Positions 7,839 to 15,916 are shown, numbered from the stretch's first letter. The stretch is 25,338 nt of DNA from Nitrospira sp. UBA6493 (GCA_002435325.1 DJMJ01000048.1:1-25338), one strand, 5' to 3'. Notes: generated by a model not told the origin, from the sequence alone. Numbers and translations: made by a program.

Positions 7839-8702
7839 ATGCGTGTTGCTGTCATAGGGACGGGGTTGCTGGGACGAGCGGTCGCGGAACGGCTGCATGA
7901 GCAGAGGCATGCAGTCACCATCTACAATCGCACTGCCGCGAAAACGGAGCCATTGCGTGCGCGAGGCCTCGCAGTCGCCGCCTCGCCAGCTGCCGCGCTG
8001 GCGGATTCAGACTGTGCCTTATTATTTCTCACCGATGCCGCGGCTATTCGGTCTGTTCTCTTCGAGTCCTCCCCTCCCGACACGCTTCGCAACCGAACCA
8101 TCATTCAGATGGGTACGATCAGCGCTGACGAAAGTCTGGCGCTGCTCGCTTCAGTGACGGCAGCCGGTGGAGCGTACGTTGAAGCGCCCGTCTTGGGGAG
8201 TATTGCCGAAGCCAAAGCCGGCAGCCTCATTGTGATGGTCGGCGGCACTCAGGACCAGTTCGATCGCTGGAGTCCTGTTTTTGGTTCACTTTCCTCTGCG
8301 CCAGTCCTGATCGGTGCGACAGGGCAAGCGGCCACCCTCAAGCTGGCGCTGAACCACTTGATCGCGGCGGAACTGACCGCCTTTGCGGCTAGCCTCGGTC
8401 TGATTCAACGAGCCGGGATCTCCGTAGACCACTTCATGTCAATTCTCAAAACCAGCGCCTTGTATGCACCCGCGTTTGAAAAGAAGCTGCCCCGCCTGCT
8501 CGCACGCCAGTACGACAACCCGAATTTTCCTACGACCCATCTTTTAAAGGATGTGAACCTGTTTGCCGAAGAGGCACGGCATCGGGGGCTTCCTGTGACA
8601 AGCGTGGAGAGTCTTCGCGAAGTCCTGAAGGAAACCATCGCGCGCGGATACGGAGAGGCGGATTATTCGGCCTTGTTTGAAACGATGAATCCGAAAGACT
8701 AG
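7839..8702 (+). CDS. NAD(P)-dependent beta-hydroxyacid dehydrogenase (3-hydroxyisobutyrate dehydrogenase family)
   Basis: Members reduce or oxidise small beta-hydroxyacids and semialdehydes. The 287-residue protein starts with the Rossmann motif GTGLLG (7-12). The second strand ends in YNRT (29-32), an Asn-Arg pair that in this family favours NADPH. The substrate loop is VEAPVLGSIAEAKAGSL, a variant of the family DAPVSGG pattern, with MVGG after it. The catalytic Lys168 and Asn172 lie in TLKLALNHL. This is closest to the GLYR/succinic-semialdehyde-reductase branch; the exact substrate cannot be read. It is the second gene of the pair with the CysQ-like phosphatase. It ends in TAG 16 bases before the foldback repeat. 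Confidence 0.87.
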   Translation: MRVAVIGTGLLGRAVAERLHEQRHAVTIYNRTAAKTEPLRARGLAVAASPAAALADSDCALLFLTDAAAIRSVLFESSPPDTLRNRTIIQMGTISADESLALLASVTAAGGAYVEAPVLGSIAEAKAGSLIVMVGGTQDQFDRWSPVFGSLSSAPVLIGATGQAATLKLALNHLIAAELTAFAASLGLIQRAGISVDHFMSILKTSALYAPAFEKKLPRLLARQYDNPNFPTTHLLKDVNLFAEEARHRGLPVTSVESLREVLKETIARGYGEADYSALFETMNPKD

Positions 8703-8718
8703 TAGAAGTTTGAACTAT

Positions 8719-8842
8719 GCAGATTGTTCAAAAAGGCTGTCCAGCAAGGCCGCAGCGAGCGAAGAGGCGAGGCGTACGCCTTGGTACGTTGAGCCTCTGA
8801 ACGATGCGAGAACGCTGCTGGGAGACTTTTTCAACAACCTGC
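8719..8842. repeat. 124-bp imperfect foldback (inverted) repeat, probable bidirectional terminator
   Basis: The first 28 bases (8719-8746, beginning GCAGATTGTTCAAAAAGGCT) and the last 27 (8816-8842) are near-perfect reverse complements: 23 paired positions, four mismatches and one gap. Inside are a second complementary pair, AGAGGC (8763-8768) with GCCTCT (8793-8798), and a perfect palindrome GGCGTACGCC (8771-8780). The whole can fold into one long hairpin. A T-run lies near the 3' end on both strands (ACTTTTTC and CCTTTTTG). It sits exactly between convergent genes and its last base is the first base of the lipoprotein stop codon, so it could terminate both transcripts. From memory, such elements are dispersed in Nitrospira genomes. 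No coding potential is apparent. Confidence 0.8.
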
Positions 8843-9297
8843 TAGGGAGCGGGAGGGGTATCGCTCAGACTGGCGTGAGTCGTTTTCCTCATGAGATGAA
8901 ACGTGCCGCCCTTTTCGGTGGGCGCCTGGTTGGAACCGATCCTGGTATACCACCATCGACCCTCGCCTTCGGCAAAGTCCTGTGAAAGCTCGACGGTGAA
9001 TCCTCCTTCGCGATCGTTCTCCCGCTGTACCCACATTCCTTGCCAGAGATGACCATCGAGTGCCTGCGTTTCAAAACGGCCATCCTTCCAGGCATAGGTT
9101 CCATTTCCCTGCTCATCCAGCCGCAGGGTAAGAATCGCCCCATCTTCATACTCCCACTCACCGGCAAGCAGACTGCGATCGCCCGAATCGCTGTATACAA
9201 CTGGCGCGGCATCCGGCGCCGGCTTGGCCATCTCGGTTGTCGAGCAGGCTGGAAGAATGCTGGAGACGAATAGTAGGACGGCCGTGTGTAGTCGCAT
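8842..9297 (-). CDS. Lipoprotein with a compact beta-rich domain, unknown function
   Basis: The 151-residue product begins MRLHTAVLLFVSSILPAC, a lipoprotein signal with the lipid-bearing Cys18; LPAC is a slightly imperfect lipobox. The mature part is one small domain of about 95 residues rich in Trp, Gly and acidic residues (GEWEYEDGAILTLRLDE, WQGMWVQ, EGRWWYTRIG), suggesting a small beta-barrel of lipocalin-like kind. That is an inference from pattern only. The ATG at 9297 is preferred because it opens into the signal; the longer in-frame reading to 9393 adds a hydrophilic, unlikely extension. The stop TAG begins inside the foldback repeat. The aminotransferase gene lies upstream on the same strand, 141 bases away. 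Confidence 0.72.
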   Translation of the reverse strand: MRLHTAVLLFVSSILPACSTTEMAKPAPDAAPVVYSDSGDRSLLAGEWEYEDGAILTLRLDEQGNGTYAWKDGRFETQALDGHLWQGMWVQRENDREGGFTVELSQDFAEGEGRWWYTRIGSNQAPTEKGGTFHLMRKTTHASLSDTPPAP

Positions 9298-9438
9298 ATC
9301 AGATATCCGCCGATGAGCTTCGAAACATCTTTTTCTATTTACCACGCAACCGATGAAGGGACAAGTTCTTTGAACGCCCGTGAAATGTATCAACAGAAGG
9401 AGACGTCTCGCCTCACGTCTGCCCTTTCACGATTTCTG

Positions 9439-10596
9439 CTATCGCAGTTTTCCAAATCGGCGGCAGGCTTCGTCGAGATCCGCGTCGGTCTTAGCATAGC
9501 TAAAACGAAGGAAGTGCGACCCTTCCGATCCAGAGAAGAAAGCTTCACCGGGAACGCCGGCGACGCCGATCTTGTCCAGTAAATACATGGCCCGCTCTTT
9601 TCCCGTCCGTCCCGGCAAGGTCAAGACATCGGCCAGGACGTAATACGCGCCTTGAGGGATCGATGGCGTCAACCCCGCGCCAGTCAGCGCCGCGCAAAAC
9701 CGATCCCGTTTCCGCTGAAAGTCCTGCGCCATCTGCCGATAGAACGATTCCGGAAGCTCGGTGATGCCGGCCGCGACCCCCATCTGCAACGGCGCAGGCG
9801 CGCAGACATAGAGTAAGTCGTTCATGGCCCCGATGAGATGCGCCCAACGCTCGACCGCCACACTATAACCGATCCGCCAGCCGGTAATGCTGAACGTTTT
9901 GGAATAGCCGCCGATCGTGATTGTCCGCTCGGCCATATCGGGCAACGTCGCCATGCTGATATGGGATCGGCCGTCATAGAGGAAGTACTCGTAAATGTCG
10001 TCGGTGAAGACAAAGAGGTCGTGTCGCGTTGCGATCGCCGCAATTCCTTCCAGCTCCGCGCGCGAGAAGACTTTGCCGGAAGGGTTACCGGGGCTGTTCA
10101 CGACAATCGCTCTGGTCCGCTCGGTCACCACCCGCTCGACGTCGGCCAGGGTGAACGTCCAATCGGGCGCATGCATCTGCACCGATACCGGTACAGCCTC
10201 CACGGACAAGAGGGCCGTCGCATGGTACTGATAGTAGGGCTCGAACAGAATCACTTCGTCGCCCGGGTTCAACAGCGCCGCACAGGCGCAGTGGAAGGCT
10301 CCAGTGGCCCCTGCACTGACCGTGATGTCCGTTTCTGGATTAGCCCGAAGTCCGTTATACCGGGCCAGCTTGTCTGCCAGCGCCTGCCGCAGCTCAGCCA
10401 GCCCGTCAAACCTCGTATAGGTATTGATCCCGCGATCCATTGCCCGCTTGGCCCCCTCGATCACCGGCATCGGCACCGGCGTATCGCAGACTCCTTGGGC
10501 CATATTCAAACCCTTGGCTTTGGTGCAAGCCTGAGTCATGGCCCGTATTTCTGACGGCCCCAGCGTCGCCATCCGTCGATTTCCTGTGCGCTTCAT
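9439..10596 (-). CDS. Pyridoxal-phosphate aminotransferase, class I/II
   Basis: This is a fold-type I PLP enzyme of the aspartate/aromatic aminotransferase class. From the chosen start it has 385 residues. Visible active-site elements are NSPGNPSG (PLP-contacting Asn near 171), TDDIYEYF (Asp near 199, Tyr near 202), the PLP lysine in GGYSKTFSITGWRIGY (Lys near 233) and FLRFSYA near the C-terminus with the substrate-carboxylate Arg. The donor/acceptor pair cannot be read; aspartate, alanine/valine or methionine-type activity are all possible. The ATG at 10596 has GGGAG eight bases upstream; the ATG at 10611 would add five residues with a poorer site. It is divergent from the broken PilZ gene. 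Confidence 0.9.
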   Translation of the reverse strand: MKRTGNRRMATLGPSEIRAMTQACTKAKGLNMAQGVCDTPVPMPVIEGAKRAMDRGINTYTRFDGLAELRQALADKLARYNGLRANPETDITVSAGATGAFHCACAALLNPGDEVILFEPYYQYHATALLSVEAVPVSVQMHAPDWTFTLADVERVVTERTRAIVVNSPGNPSGKVFSRAELEGIAAIATRHDLFVFTDDIYEYFLYDGRSHISMATLPDMAERTITIGGYSKTFSITGWRIGYSVAVERWAHLIGAMNDLLYVCAPAPLQMGVAAGITELPESFYRQMAQDFQRKRDRFCAALTGAGLTPSIPQGAYYVLADVLTLPGRTGKERAMYLLDKIGVAGVPGEAFFSGSEGSHFLRFSYAKTDADLDEACRRFGKLR

Positions 10597-10836
10597 CCGT
10601 GCATCTCCCATGACAAACTCGCCTTCGGCTCATTTTTCGCAGAGCAACCGCCGAAGGTCAACTATTTGTCGATCATGCCCTATTCAAAGCCATAGCAGTA
10701 TCGCCAGCCCCCCATCAGTGGTACCCCCTACGAGGAAGGGGAACGGTATGAGAATGTGGTAGAGTTTCATTGTACAAAGCCGTTGAGAAGAAATACTGAA
10801 CTATGTCAATACCACATCAACCGTCTCCCGGACACG

Positions 10837-11162
10837 ATGCCGTCTGATCCTCCCGCAAGGATCGTCGAGGGAGGCGAATTCCCTTCTCCTGCCGCCTGTT
10901 CTTCTTCGGAGAGAATGAATTCGAGGGGGAGGTCCATGTGCTCGACCTTTCCGCAAACGGGTGCCGCGCAGGTTCCTTGACCCCGGTCGAAATCGGAATG
11001 GTGCTGCACCTCTCCATCTTTCTTCCCGATCACGAATGGGCTCTGCGAATCAATGAGGCAATCGTTCGCTGGGTTGACAAGAACGAGTTTGGACTCGAGT
11101 TCGTCAGCATCACGATGGCGCAGCGGGAGCGGCTCAGAGCCCTGGTGATGAAAGCGAGCTAG
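10837..11162 (+). pseudogene. PilZ domain protein with an apparent frameshift near codon 7
   Basis: From about 10857 one frame encodes a complete small PilZ domain: the arginine-rich KDRRGRR start, then FSCRLFFFGEN, the (D/N)xSxxG motif as DLSANG, and a tail FGLEFVSITMAQRERLR. PilZ domains bind c-di-GMP through the N-terminal Arg motif and DxSxxG. This frame has a TGA at 10845-10847 and no ATG, GTG or TTG until GTG 10938, which would remove the Arg motif. A good ATG at 10837 (MPSDPPA) lies in the neighbouring frame. Losing one A from an ancestral GCAAAGGAT (now GCAAGGAT, 10855-10862) would join them as MPSDPPAKDRRGRR. I infer a one-base deletion or a sequencing error; a truncated protein from GTG 10938 is the alternative. 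Confidence 0.65.
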
Positions 11163-11235
11163 CCGCTCCTCGTTCGCTCATCAGTTCAAAAGAAACCGCA
11201 AACAGCATGAAGCCGATGATCGGAACAAACCGGTC

Positions 11236-11859
11236 TTACGGCCTCTCCCACAACTCTTCCAACCGTTGAGCCCGGCCGCAGTTAAATTTATAAAATTTAT
11301 AGCGCACGGGATTCTTTTTGTAGAAATCCTGATGGTAATCCTCGGCGGGATAGAACGTCGACGAGGGACTGATGCGGGTCACAATCGGCGCGGTGAAACG
11401 CTGCGACTGTTCAAGCGTCTTCTTTGAGTCCTCGGCCAACTTCTGTTCATCGGTCGTACTCGGGAAAATTTCCGCGCGGTACTGAGTGCCGTGATCGCAA
11501 AATTGCGCGTTGGGTGTCAGGGGATCCACGTTATGCCAGAAAACCTCCAGGAGTTTCTGGTAACTTACCTTGGTCGGATCGTACGTCACCTCGACCGACT
11601 CAGCATGGCCGGTTTTTCCATCTGACACTTGCTCGTAGGTCGGATTCCCCACAGTCCCGCCCATGTAACCGGAGACCACCGACAATACCCCATCGACCTT
11701 TTCAAAGGCCTCCTCCATGCACCAGAAACACCCGCCGGCAAAGTAGGCTTTGGCCGGAGCAGATGCCGTGGCCACTCCAAAGGGGTACGAACCAGCTCCC
11801 ATTCCGACCATGATGAGGAGTCCCACAAACAAGGGTGTGATGAAACCCCATAGTTTCAT
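11236..11859 (-). CDS. msrA: Exported peptide methionine sulfoxide reductase MsrA
   Basis: MsrA reduces the S-form of methionine sulfoxide in damaged proteins. The 207-residue product carries the catalytic GCFWCMEEAF (Cys44, with Cys47 next to it). Other family blocks are GYMGG, YEQVSDGKTGHAESVEV, FWHNVDPLTPNAQFCDHGTQY and DYHQDFY. A C-terminal Cys194 in KFNCGR may resolve the disulfide. Unlike the cytoplasmic form it begins with a hydrophobic Sec leader (KLWGFITPLFVGLLIMVGMG, cleavage near TASA), so it probably works in the periplasm. The ATG at 11859 has AGGGAGG eight bases upstream, which decides against the longer reading from 11898. The AT-rich stretch 11895-11935 upstream is the likely promoter region (TATCAT read on the minus strand). 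No MsrB is adjacent. Confidence 0.95.
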   Translation of the reverse strand: MKLWGFITPLFVGLLIMVGMGAGSYPFGVATASAPAKAYFAGGCFWCMEEAFEKVDGVLSVVSGYMGGTVGNPTYEQVSDGKTGHAESVEVTYDPTKVSYQKLLEVFWHNVDPLTPNAQFCDHGTQYRAEIFPSTTDEQKLAEDSKKTLEQSQRFTAPIVTRISPSSTFYPAEDYHQDFYKKNPVRYKFYKFNCGRAQRLEELWERP

Positions 11860-12022
11860 ACGCAAGACCTCCCTCTGACACCGGCGGATCAAACTCAAGG
11901 ATATTTGTATGATACTACGAATACGAAACGTTGTTGGATGTTACGCACGCCTGAAACGAGGACGTGATTCGCCCTGACTGGAAGGGAGCGGATGTTCTGG
12001 CCGTGAAGCCACCGGCCTCGCC

Positions 12023-12565
12023 TCACATTGAAAGCTCTTCATACCCGACCGGTTCTTCCGCGCGGGATCGCCGTTTGCCGCCGCCCATCTGTTTCATAAT
12101 GAGCTCAATCGCTTCCTCCGGAGAAGAGGCCGCGGAGACCAGCTGCTTGCCGAGCTTGCGAAAGAATGTGACGTCGGCGGGAGACGCGTCCACCAAAATG
12201 ACCGGCTTCCCCGCCTTCACCGCCAGCGCTACCTCGGACACCGTTCCCGATCCGCTCAAGCCGCAGGCCACGACGACATGACTCGTCAGCACATTAATAT
12301 TGTTGCGGCCGCTCCCCATTTCCGTGATGATCGGCACATCGACATGCCTCGAGACTTTATCCTTTGCCGTGGGCAAAATCCCGACCGTGAGGCTTCCCCC
12401 CACCCGTTTCGCCCCCTCGCAGGCGGCATCCATCACACCCACATCGCGCCCGCCCGTCAGCACAACCCATCCGCGCCTGGCGATAAATTCGCCCAGGACC
12501 CGCGCATTGTCCAAATCTTTTTTCTTGGCCTTGGCCGGCCCCATCACGCCAACAATATATCGCAT
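12023..12565 (-). CDS. SLOG/Rossmann-fold protein of the TIGR00725 type (LOG-like)
   Basis: The 180-residue protein has the SLOG nucleotide-binding fold: IVGVMG at the start, VVLTGGRDVGVMDAACEGAK (34-53), VGILPT, ITEMGSGRNNINVLTSH and then GLSGSGTVSEVALA. True LOG (cytokinin-releasing phosphoribohydrolase) proteins have PGGxGTxxE; here it is SGSGTVSE, so LOG enzyme activity should not be assumed. Related proteins are usually named TIGR00725 family, with unknown ligand. The start at 12565 is decided by GGGAGGAGC directly before the ATG. The tail after about residue 160 is Lys/Arg/Gly-rich (KQMGGGKRRSR) and likely disordered. It follows the TPR gene by 26 bases on the same strand and may be cotranscribed with it. 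Confidence 0.82.
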   Translation of the reverse strand: MRYIVGVMGPAKAKKKDLDNARVLGEFIARRGWVVLTGGRDVGVMDAACEGAKRVGGSLTVGILPTAKDKVSRHVDVPIITEMGSGRNNINVLTSHVVVACGLSGSGTVSEVALAVKAGKPVILVDASPADVTFFRKLGKQLVSAASSPEEAIELIMKQMGGGKRRSRAEEPVGYEELSM

Positions 12566-12591
12566 GCTCCTCCCATTCCTCACTGTGCCGC

Positions 12592-14235
12592 TCAAAACCG
12601 TGATGCCGTCAATATGACATCGGCATGGGTCCAGGCCGACTTGAATTGCTGTTCAACGGCATCAGCCTCACTGCCTTTCTGTTGCGCGCGCAGGCTCTGC
12701 ACCAGACCAAACAAGCTCCACCCGTTGGCCGGGTTGCGCTGCAGATCTGCCCGATAGACCTGCTCAGCCTCTGCTGGTTGACCCGCCAGCAAATAGACCG
12801 CGCCGAGATAATGGCGCACAGGAATGGGCCAGTAGGGCAGCTCCGTGTACGGAAGTCCCTCTTCCAGTTGCACCCCTTCACGCAAAATCTTGATCGCATC
12901 CTCATACCGCTTCTTGCGGGCGGCAATCTCACCCGCCAGCACCCGTTCCGCGATTTTCAGCAGAGTCCGCTCCGTCTTCTCTTCCAGACTCCGGTCACGC
13001 CGGAAGTGCTTCGCCAGACCCGCCAATACAACATGCTCGCCTTCTGCGCCAGGAATCCGGCCGGTCGCGACCGAGGCCAATCCCCGTCCCAACCGCCACA
13101 TCCCCTCGTGGTACCGCAATCCTTTGGCCGGAGGCGGCTCCCGTAACACCTCCTCCCACCGGCCGAACCGAATGAGCGAAAACAGCGGCGCCGGCAAGTA
13201 GAACTCTTTCCATTTGTCTTTCCGCGCTTCTGCTTCTGTAATCGTTCCGGTCAATTCCCGCGCGATCTTCAGGGCTTCGACCTGCCGGCCCTCCATGGCC
13301 AACGACGCCCAGAGGAAATGCAAATTGTGCGTGTAATAGCCGTCGGCATATTCGCCGGCCGGCTCGCGACCGGACAGATAGGTTTTGTCCACCTGGACCG
13401 CGTGGACGTTCCGCTCCGCCGCCTCATGATACTTTCCGAGGCGGATATAGATATGCGACGGCATATGGACAAGATGGCCGGCCCCCGGCATAAGGCCCGG
13501 CAAACGCTCGGCGCAAGCCAAAGCGCGATCAGGTGTGGGGGACGCCTCCACGGCATGAATGAAATAGTGGCAGGCCCCTGGATGATCCGGCGCGCGAGCG
13601 AGCACCGCTTCCAGCGTCGAAACGATCTCCTCGGTCCCCGGATGTGGGCGGCCGTCAGGGGTCCACAAATCCCAGGGACGCAGATCCATCAATGCTTCGG
13701 CAAACAGCGTCCCGGCGTCCATATCATCCGGCGACTGCTGCCAGAGAGTTCGCATGGCATTCGCATAGGCCTTGTCCTGAGCGGCGCGGAATCCGCCCTT
13801 GGCATTGTAGCGCTTGCTCAAGACTTCGATGTACCGTTGCTCCGCCGAACTGACATGGCCGGCCTGCGCCCGCGCGTTCTGCAGCGCCGCCCATGCGCGT
13901 CGCTCATCGGCCTTGGCCATCGGCGCATTGATATTGGGCCCCAGAGCCAACGCCACACCCCAGTACGCCAGCGCAGCCGTCGAATCGCGCCGGGCCGCTT
14001 CCTCGAACGATCGAACCGCTTCTTCGTGATTGAACGCATACAGCCAGCGCAGCCCTTGATCGAAATACTGTTGCGCCTGCTCCGATGTCGTCGTAATCGG
14101 ATGATGGAGGGACCCGAGATTGGCATACCGGGGAACCACGTCGGACGACGCGCCCACGACTGTGGCGGCGAACACGACAGCCGCACAGAGCGCGGCACCT
14201 GCAACCAGGCGGTTGACACAGTTCAGACGCCGCAA
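12592..14235 (-). CDS. Exported tetratricopeptide repeat (TPR) protein
   Basis: From the chosen start the protein has 547 residues. It opens with a signal-like segment (MRRLNCVNRLVAGAALCAA, then VVFAATVVGA) and is otherwise helical. TPR-like units are clear near the N-terminus (AQQYFDQGLRWLYAFNHEEA, then RSFEEAARRDSTAALAYWGV) and near the C-terminus (HYLGAVYLLAGQPAEAEQVY, then NPANGWSLFGLVQSLRAQ). The middle holds a conserved-looking HPGACHYFIHAVE followed by HLVHMPSHIYIRLGKYHEA, a pattern I have seen in large uncharacterised TPR proteins. Role unknown; a protein-binding scaffold in the periplasm is the safe inference. The start is uncertain: TTG 14235 gives a compact signal peptide, TTG 14301 and ATG 14364 are longer and the latter overlaps the upstream lipoprotein gene heavily. 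Confidence 0.8.
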   Translation of the reverse strand: MRRLNCVNRLVAGAALCAAVVFAATVVGASSDVVPRYANLGSLHHPITTTSEQAQQYFDQGLRWLYAFNHEEAVRSFEEAARRDSTAALAYWGVALALGPNINAPMAKADERRAWAALQNARAQAGHVSSAEQRYIEVLSKRYNAKGGFRAAQDKAYANAMRTLWQQSPDDMDAGTLFAEALMDLRPWDLWTPDGRPHPGTEEIVSTLEAVLARAPDHPGACHYFIHAVEASPTPDRALACAERLPGLMPGAGHLVHMPSHIYIRLGKYHEAAERNVHAVQVDKTYLSGREPAGEYADGYYTHNLHFLWASLAMEGRQVEALKIARELTGTITEAEARKDKWKEFYLPAPLFSLIRFGRWEEVLREPPPAKGLRYHEGMWRLGRGLASVATGRIPGAEGEHVVLAGLAKHFRRDRSLEEKTERTLLKIAERVLAGEIAARKKRYEDAIKILREGVQLEEGLPYTELPYWPIPVRHYLGAVYLLAGQPAEAEQVYRADLQRNPANGWSLFGLVQSLRAQQKGSEADAVEQQFKSAWTHADVILTASRF

Positions 14236-14281
14236 GAGGCACCGGAGACTGAATCTTGATTTCGCGAAGGACTGCTGAGAA

Positions 14282-14641
14282 TCAATCGATGTGATAATCA
14301 ATGTTGCGAATGAGAACCGCCCGTTCACGGTCGTCCAAAAAGACTTCGATCTTATCTCCCACATGAGCAGGCCGGTCTATGCGGGAATTTTGGTCTATGG
14401 CCACACGCCGCTCCGAGCCATCCAGGAGACGAAGCACATAGGCCCCGCCTTCAATCGCGAGTACATACCCCTTTGCGGAATGCGTACCAGCCGGCTGAGC
14501 CAGAAGCAGGTGGCCGTCGGAATGGGCCCCAAGGGTTCCCCGGACTATCCCGAGGCCGAGAGACTCTTCCCGGCCGCTTCCCCCCGACGTGCACCCGGCA
14601 AGAATCATGAAGTAGATAGCACCTGTGAGGATCCTGCGCAT
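14282..14641 (-). CDS. Small lipoprotein, unknown function
   Basis: The 119-residue product begins MRRILTGAIYFMILAGC, a good lipoprotein signal with lipobox LAGC and lipidated Cys17. The following Thr-Ser-Gly-Gly linker lacks Asp at +2. The mature part is a small beta-rich domain (GTLGAHSDGHLLLAQ, VLAIEGGAYVLRLLDGSERR, HVGDKIEVFLDDRERAVLI) that resembles short SH3-like or OB-like modules; I cannot name the family. AGAGG lies 11 bases before the ATG. It stops 46 bases before the preferred start of the TPR gene and overlaps the longer start options of that gene, so the two are probably one transcription unit and coupled. Confidence 0.75.
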   Translation of the reverse strand: MRRILTGAIYFMILAGCTSGGSGREESLGLGIVRGTLGAHSDGHLLLAQPAGTHSAKGYVLAIEGGAYVLRLLDGSERRVAIDQNSRIDRPAHVGDKIEVFLDDRERAVLIRNIDYHID

Positions 14642-14668
14642 GGAGATTTGGTCCTCTCGTTACAGGCG

Positions 14669-15379
14669 TTAGAGATTGAGGGCCGGTTTCTGAGAGGCCT
14701 TCCGTGAACCAGACGCTGCCGTCGTACTCGATTTGGCGCGAGCGACCCTGGGTTTCTTGGGACGGGGAGACGCCAGCGCCGCGGCTGCAAGAATCGGCAT
14801 CTGCTGAGTCTCCATTTCCTGGCCCAAATACATCAGCACCTGTTGCTGCGAACCCACCATCGATTTCAATTCTTGCAATTGCGCCGACAACCGCGCCACT
14901 TCCATCCGCTGCGTGATAAGTTCGGTACGCAGGGCCGCGACTTCTTCAAGGGACACCGGTTCGGGCACAGGCTCTCCCGGTTCCGGAACCGTGAACGCCA
15001 CGGTCACAGGCGGGTGCGGAACCGGGACTGCCGATGCATCGAGCGGACGCACGGACTGTGACTCATCCATTCCACCGAGGACCAAGTCGAGGGATTCGGA
15101 AGAAACGGCACTCGGGCTCTCTACAGGCACCAGCTCGTCCAATATCGGTTCATCGGCTTGAGGCCTATATACTTCTTCCGCCTTCTTGCCGTTAAAGAAC
15201 GACGTCACCGTACTCCCCATCTGTTGCGCGCGCTCGGCCATCCGACGAAAAGACGTGGCCACCGATTCTTTAATCTGTTCGCCAAAGGAGCGTTTTCTGT
15301 TGCGTACGGCTGAAATTTGCTCAGGGGTTGGAATGCGCGCGATGAGATTGATGGGAGCGTCGCTATACCGGCGGGACAT
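14669..15379 (-). CDS. Coiled-coil protein with a basic Ala/Lys/Ser-rich C-terminal tail
   Basis: I do not recognise this 236-residue protein as a named family. The N-terminus has a basic amphipathic stretch (PTPEQISAVRNRKRSFGEQI) and a helix ESVATSFRRMAERAQQMGST. A long acidic, Pro-rich linker follows (about residues 70-145). Next is a clear coiled coil, residues 146-195 (EEVAALRTELITQRMEVARL, then LQELKSMVGSQQQVL). It ends in a low-complexity basic tail (PRPKKPRVARAKSSTTAASG, then SRKASQKP) like the tails of histone-H1-like or phasin-type proteins. No signal peptide or membrane helix is seen. The ATG at 15379 has AAGGAG nine bases upstream. The next gene downstream on the strand is the lipoprotein, 27 bases away. 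Confidence 0.7.
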   Translation of the reverse strand: MSRRYSDAPINLIARIPTPEQISAVRNRKRSFGEQIKESVATSFRRMAERAQQMGSTVTSFFNGKKAEEVYRPQADEPILDELVPVESPSAVSSESLDLVLGGMDESQSVRPLDASAVPVPHPPVTVAFTVPEPGEPVPEPVSLEEVAALRTELITQRMEVARLSAQLQELKSMVGSQQQVLMYLGQEMETQQMPILAAAALASPRPKKPRVARAKSSTTAASGSRKASQKPALNL

Positions 15380-15916
15380 GGCACCATCTCCTTGCTGAGT
15401 GATGAACCATTTCAGAACGTCGAAGCTCCGTGAAACAAGGAGCGCTGGTCTGATTTGGTGGGACACACACATCCTCTGGATTCGGCATCGTCCGGAACGA
15501 TCCGGATCAGCCCACTTAGTACTTCTCTACTCCTGCCCCGCAGGCGAGTCAATGAATTTTCCAATAGAAACAAAGAAAACTGGTGAATGGCCTGTGGACG
15601 CCGAAGACCGAATCTTCGAGTCCGGTCCGGTTCAAACCGGCCAATTCCATTTAGTTCCATCAACCTGTTGAAAAAACCTGCCAGCGACGGTCTCAGAACC
15701 CGTGAAACGCGAGACGAGAAAGCTGACACGAGGAGAGCCCCTGAACTGAAGGGTTTCCATACGGCCTCCTGAGTTCACGCACATTGGCTGAAATAACGGT
15801 TTATGCTGCCTGATTCTCTCGAATACTTTACAAGTACATCAACGGGTTAGAGCTGCCTGCTAGACTTGGACGAGGCGGCATTTACTCTTCTCGAACAGCC
15901 GCCCAAGGAGTTCGCC
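15380..15916. other. Divergent intergenic region, 537 bp, no supported gene
   Basis: This lies between the start of the coiled-coil gene (minus) and the start of the broken exported-protein gene (plus). Short open frames exist on both strands but have no ribosome site or recognisable sequence. It contains a GC hairpin around 15635-15655 (CCGG-TTCAAA-CCGG with a further GG/CC pair beyond a bulged T), a degenerate repeat at 15661-15700, and a more AT-rich stretch at 15795-15850 that would suit the promoter of the plus-strand gene, although I cannot place a convincing -35/-10 pair there. Confidence 0.6.
15661..15700. repeat. Degenerate partial copy related to the 8719-8842 foldback repeat
   Basis: Read on the plus strand, TGTTGAAAAA (15666-15675) followed by CCAGC and GGTCTC matches the minus-strand end of the foldback repeat, which reads TGTTGAAAAA, then CCAGC, then GTTCTC at almost the same spacing. 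The partner arm (TTTTTCAAC) is not found downstream, so this would be a truncated or decayed copy. The match is short and could be chance. Confidence 0.35.

Noticed and set aside
9838..10554. 238-codon open frame on the plus strand
   Set aside because: It lies fully antisense to the aminotransferase gene, lacks family sequence, and reflects the GC-rich codon pattern.
10720..10750. Palindrome-like GTACCCCCTA...AAGGGGAAC resembling a metal-regulator operator or terminator
   Set aside because: Only five base pairs (CCCCT/AGGGG), no T-run, and no matching regulator or metal gene beside it.
13318..14259. 313-codon open frame on the plus strand
   Set aside because: It is antisense to the TPR gene, whose repeats are clear; the product is Arg-rich with no motif.
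15635..15660. tRNA-like 3' end (GTTCAAA in a GC stem followed by CCA)
   Set aside because: The loop is six bases, the T-stem does not reach five clean pairs, and no anticodon or D arm fits upstream.
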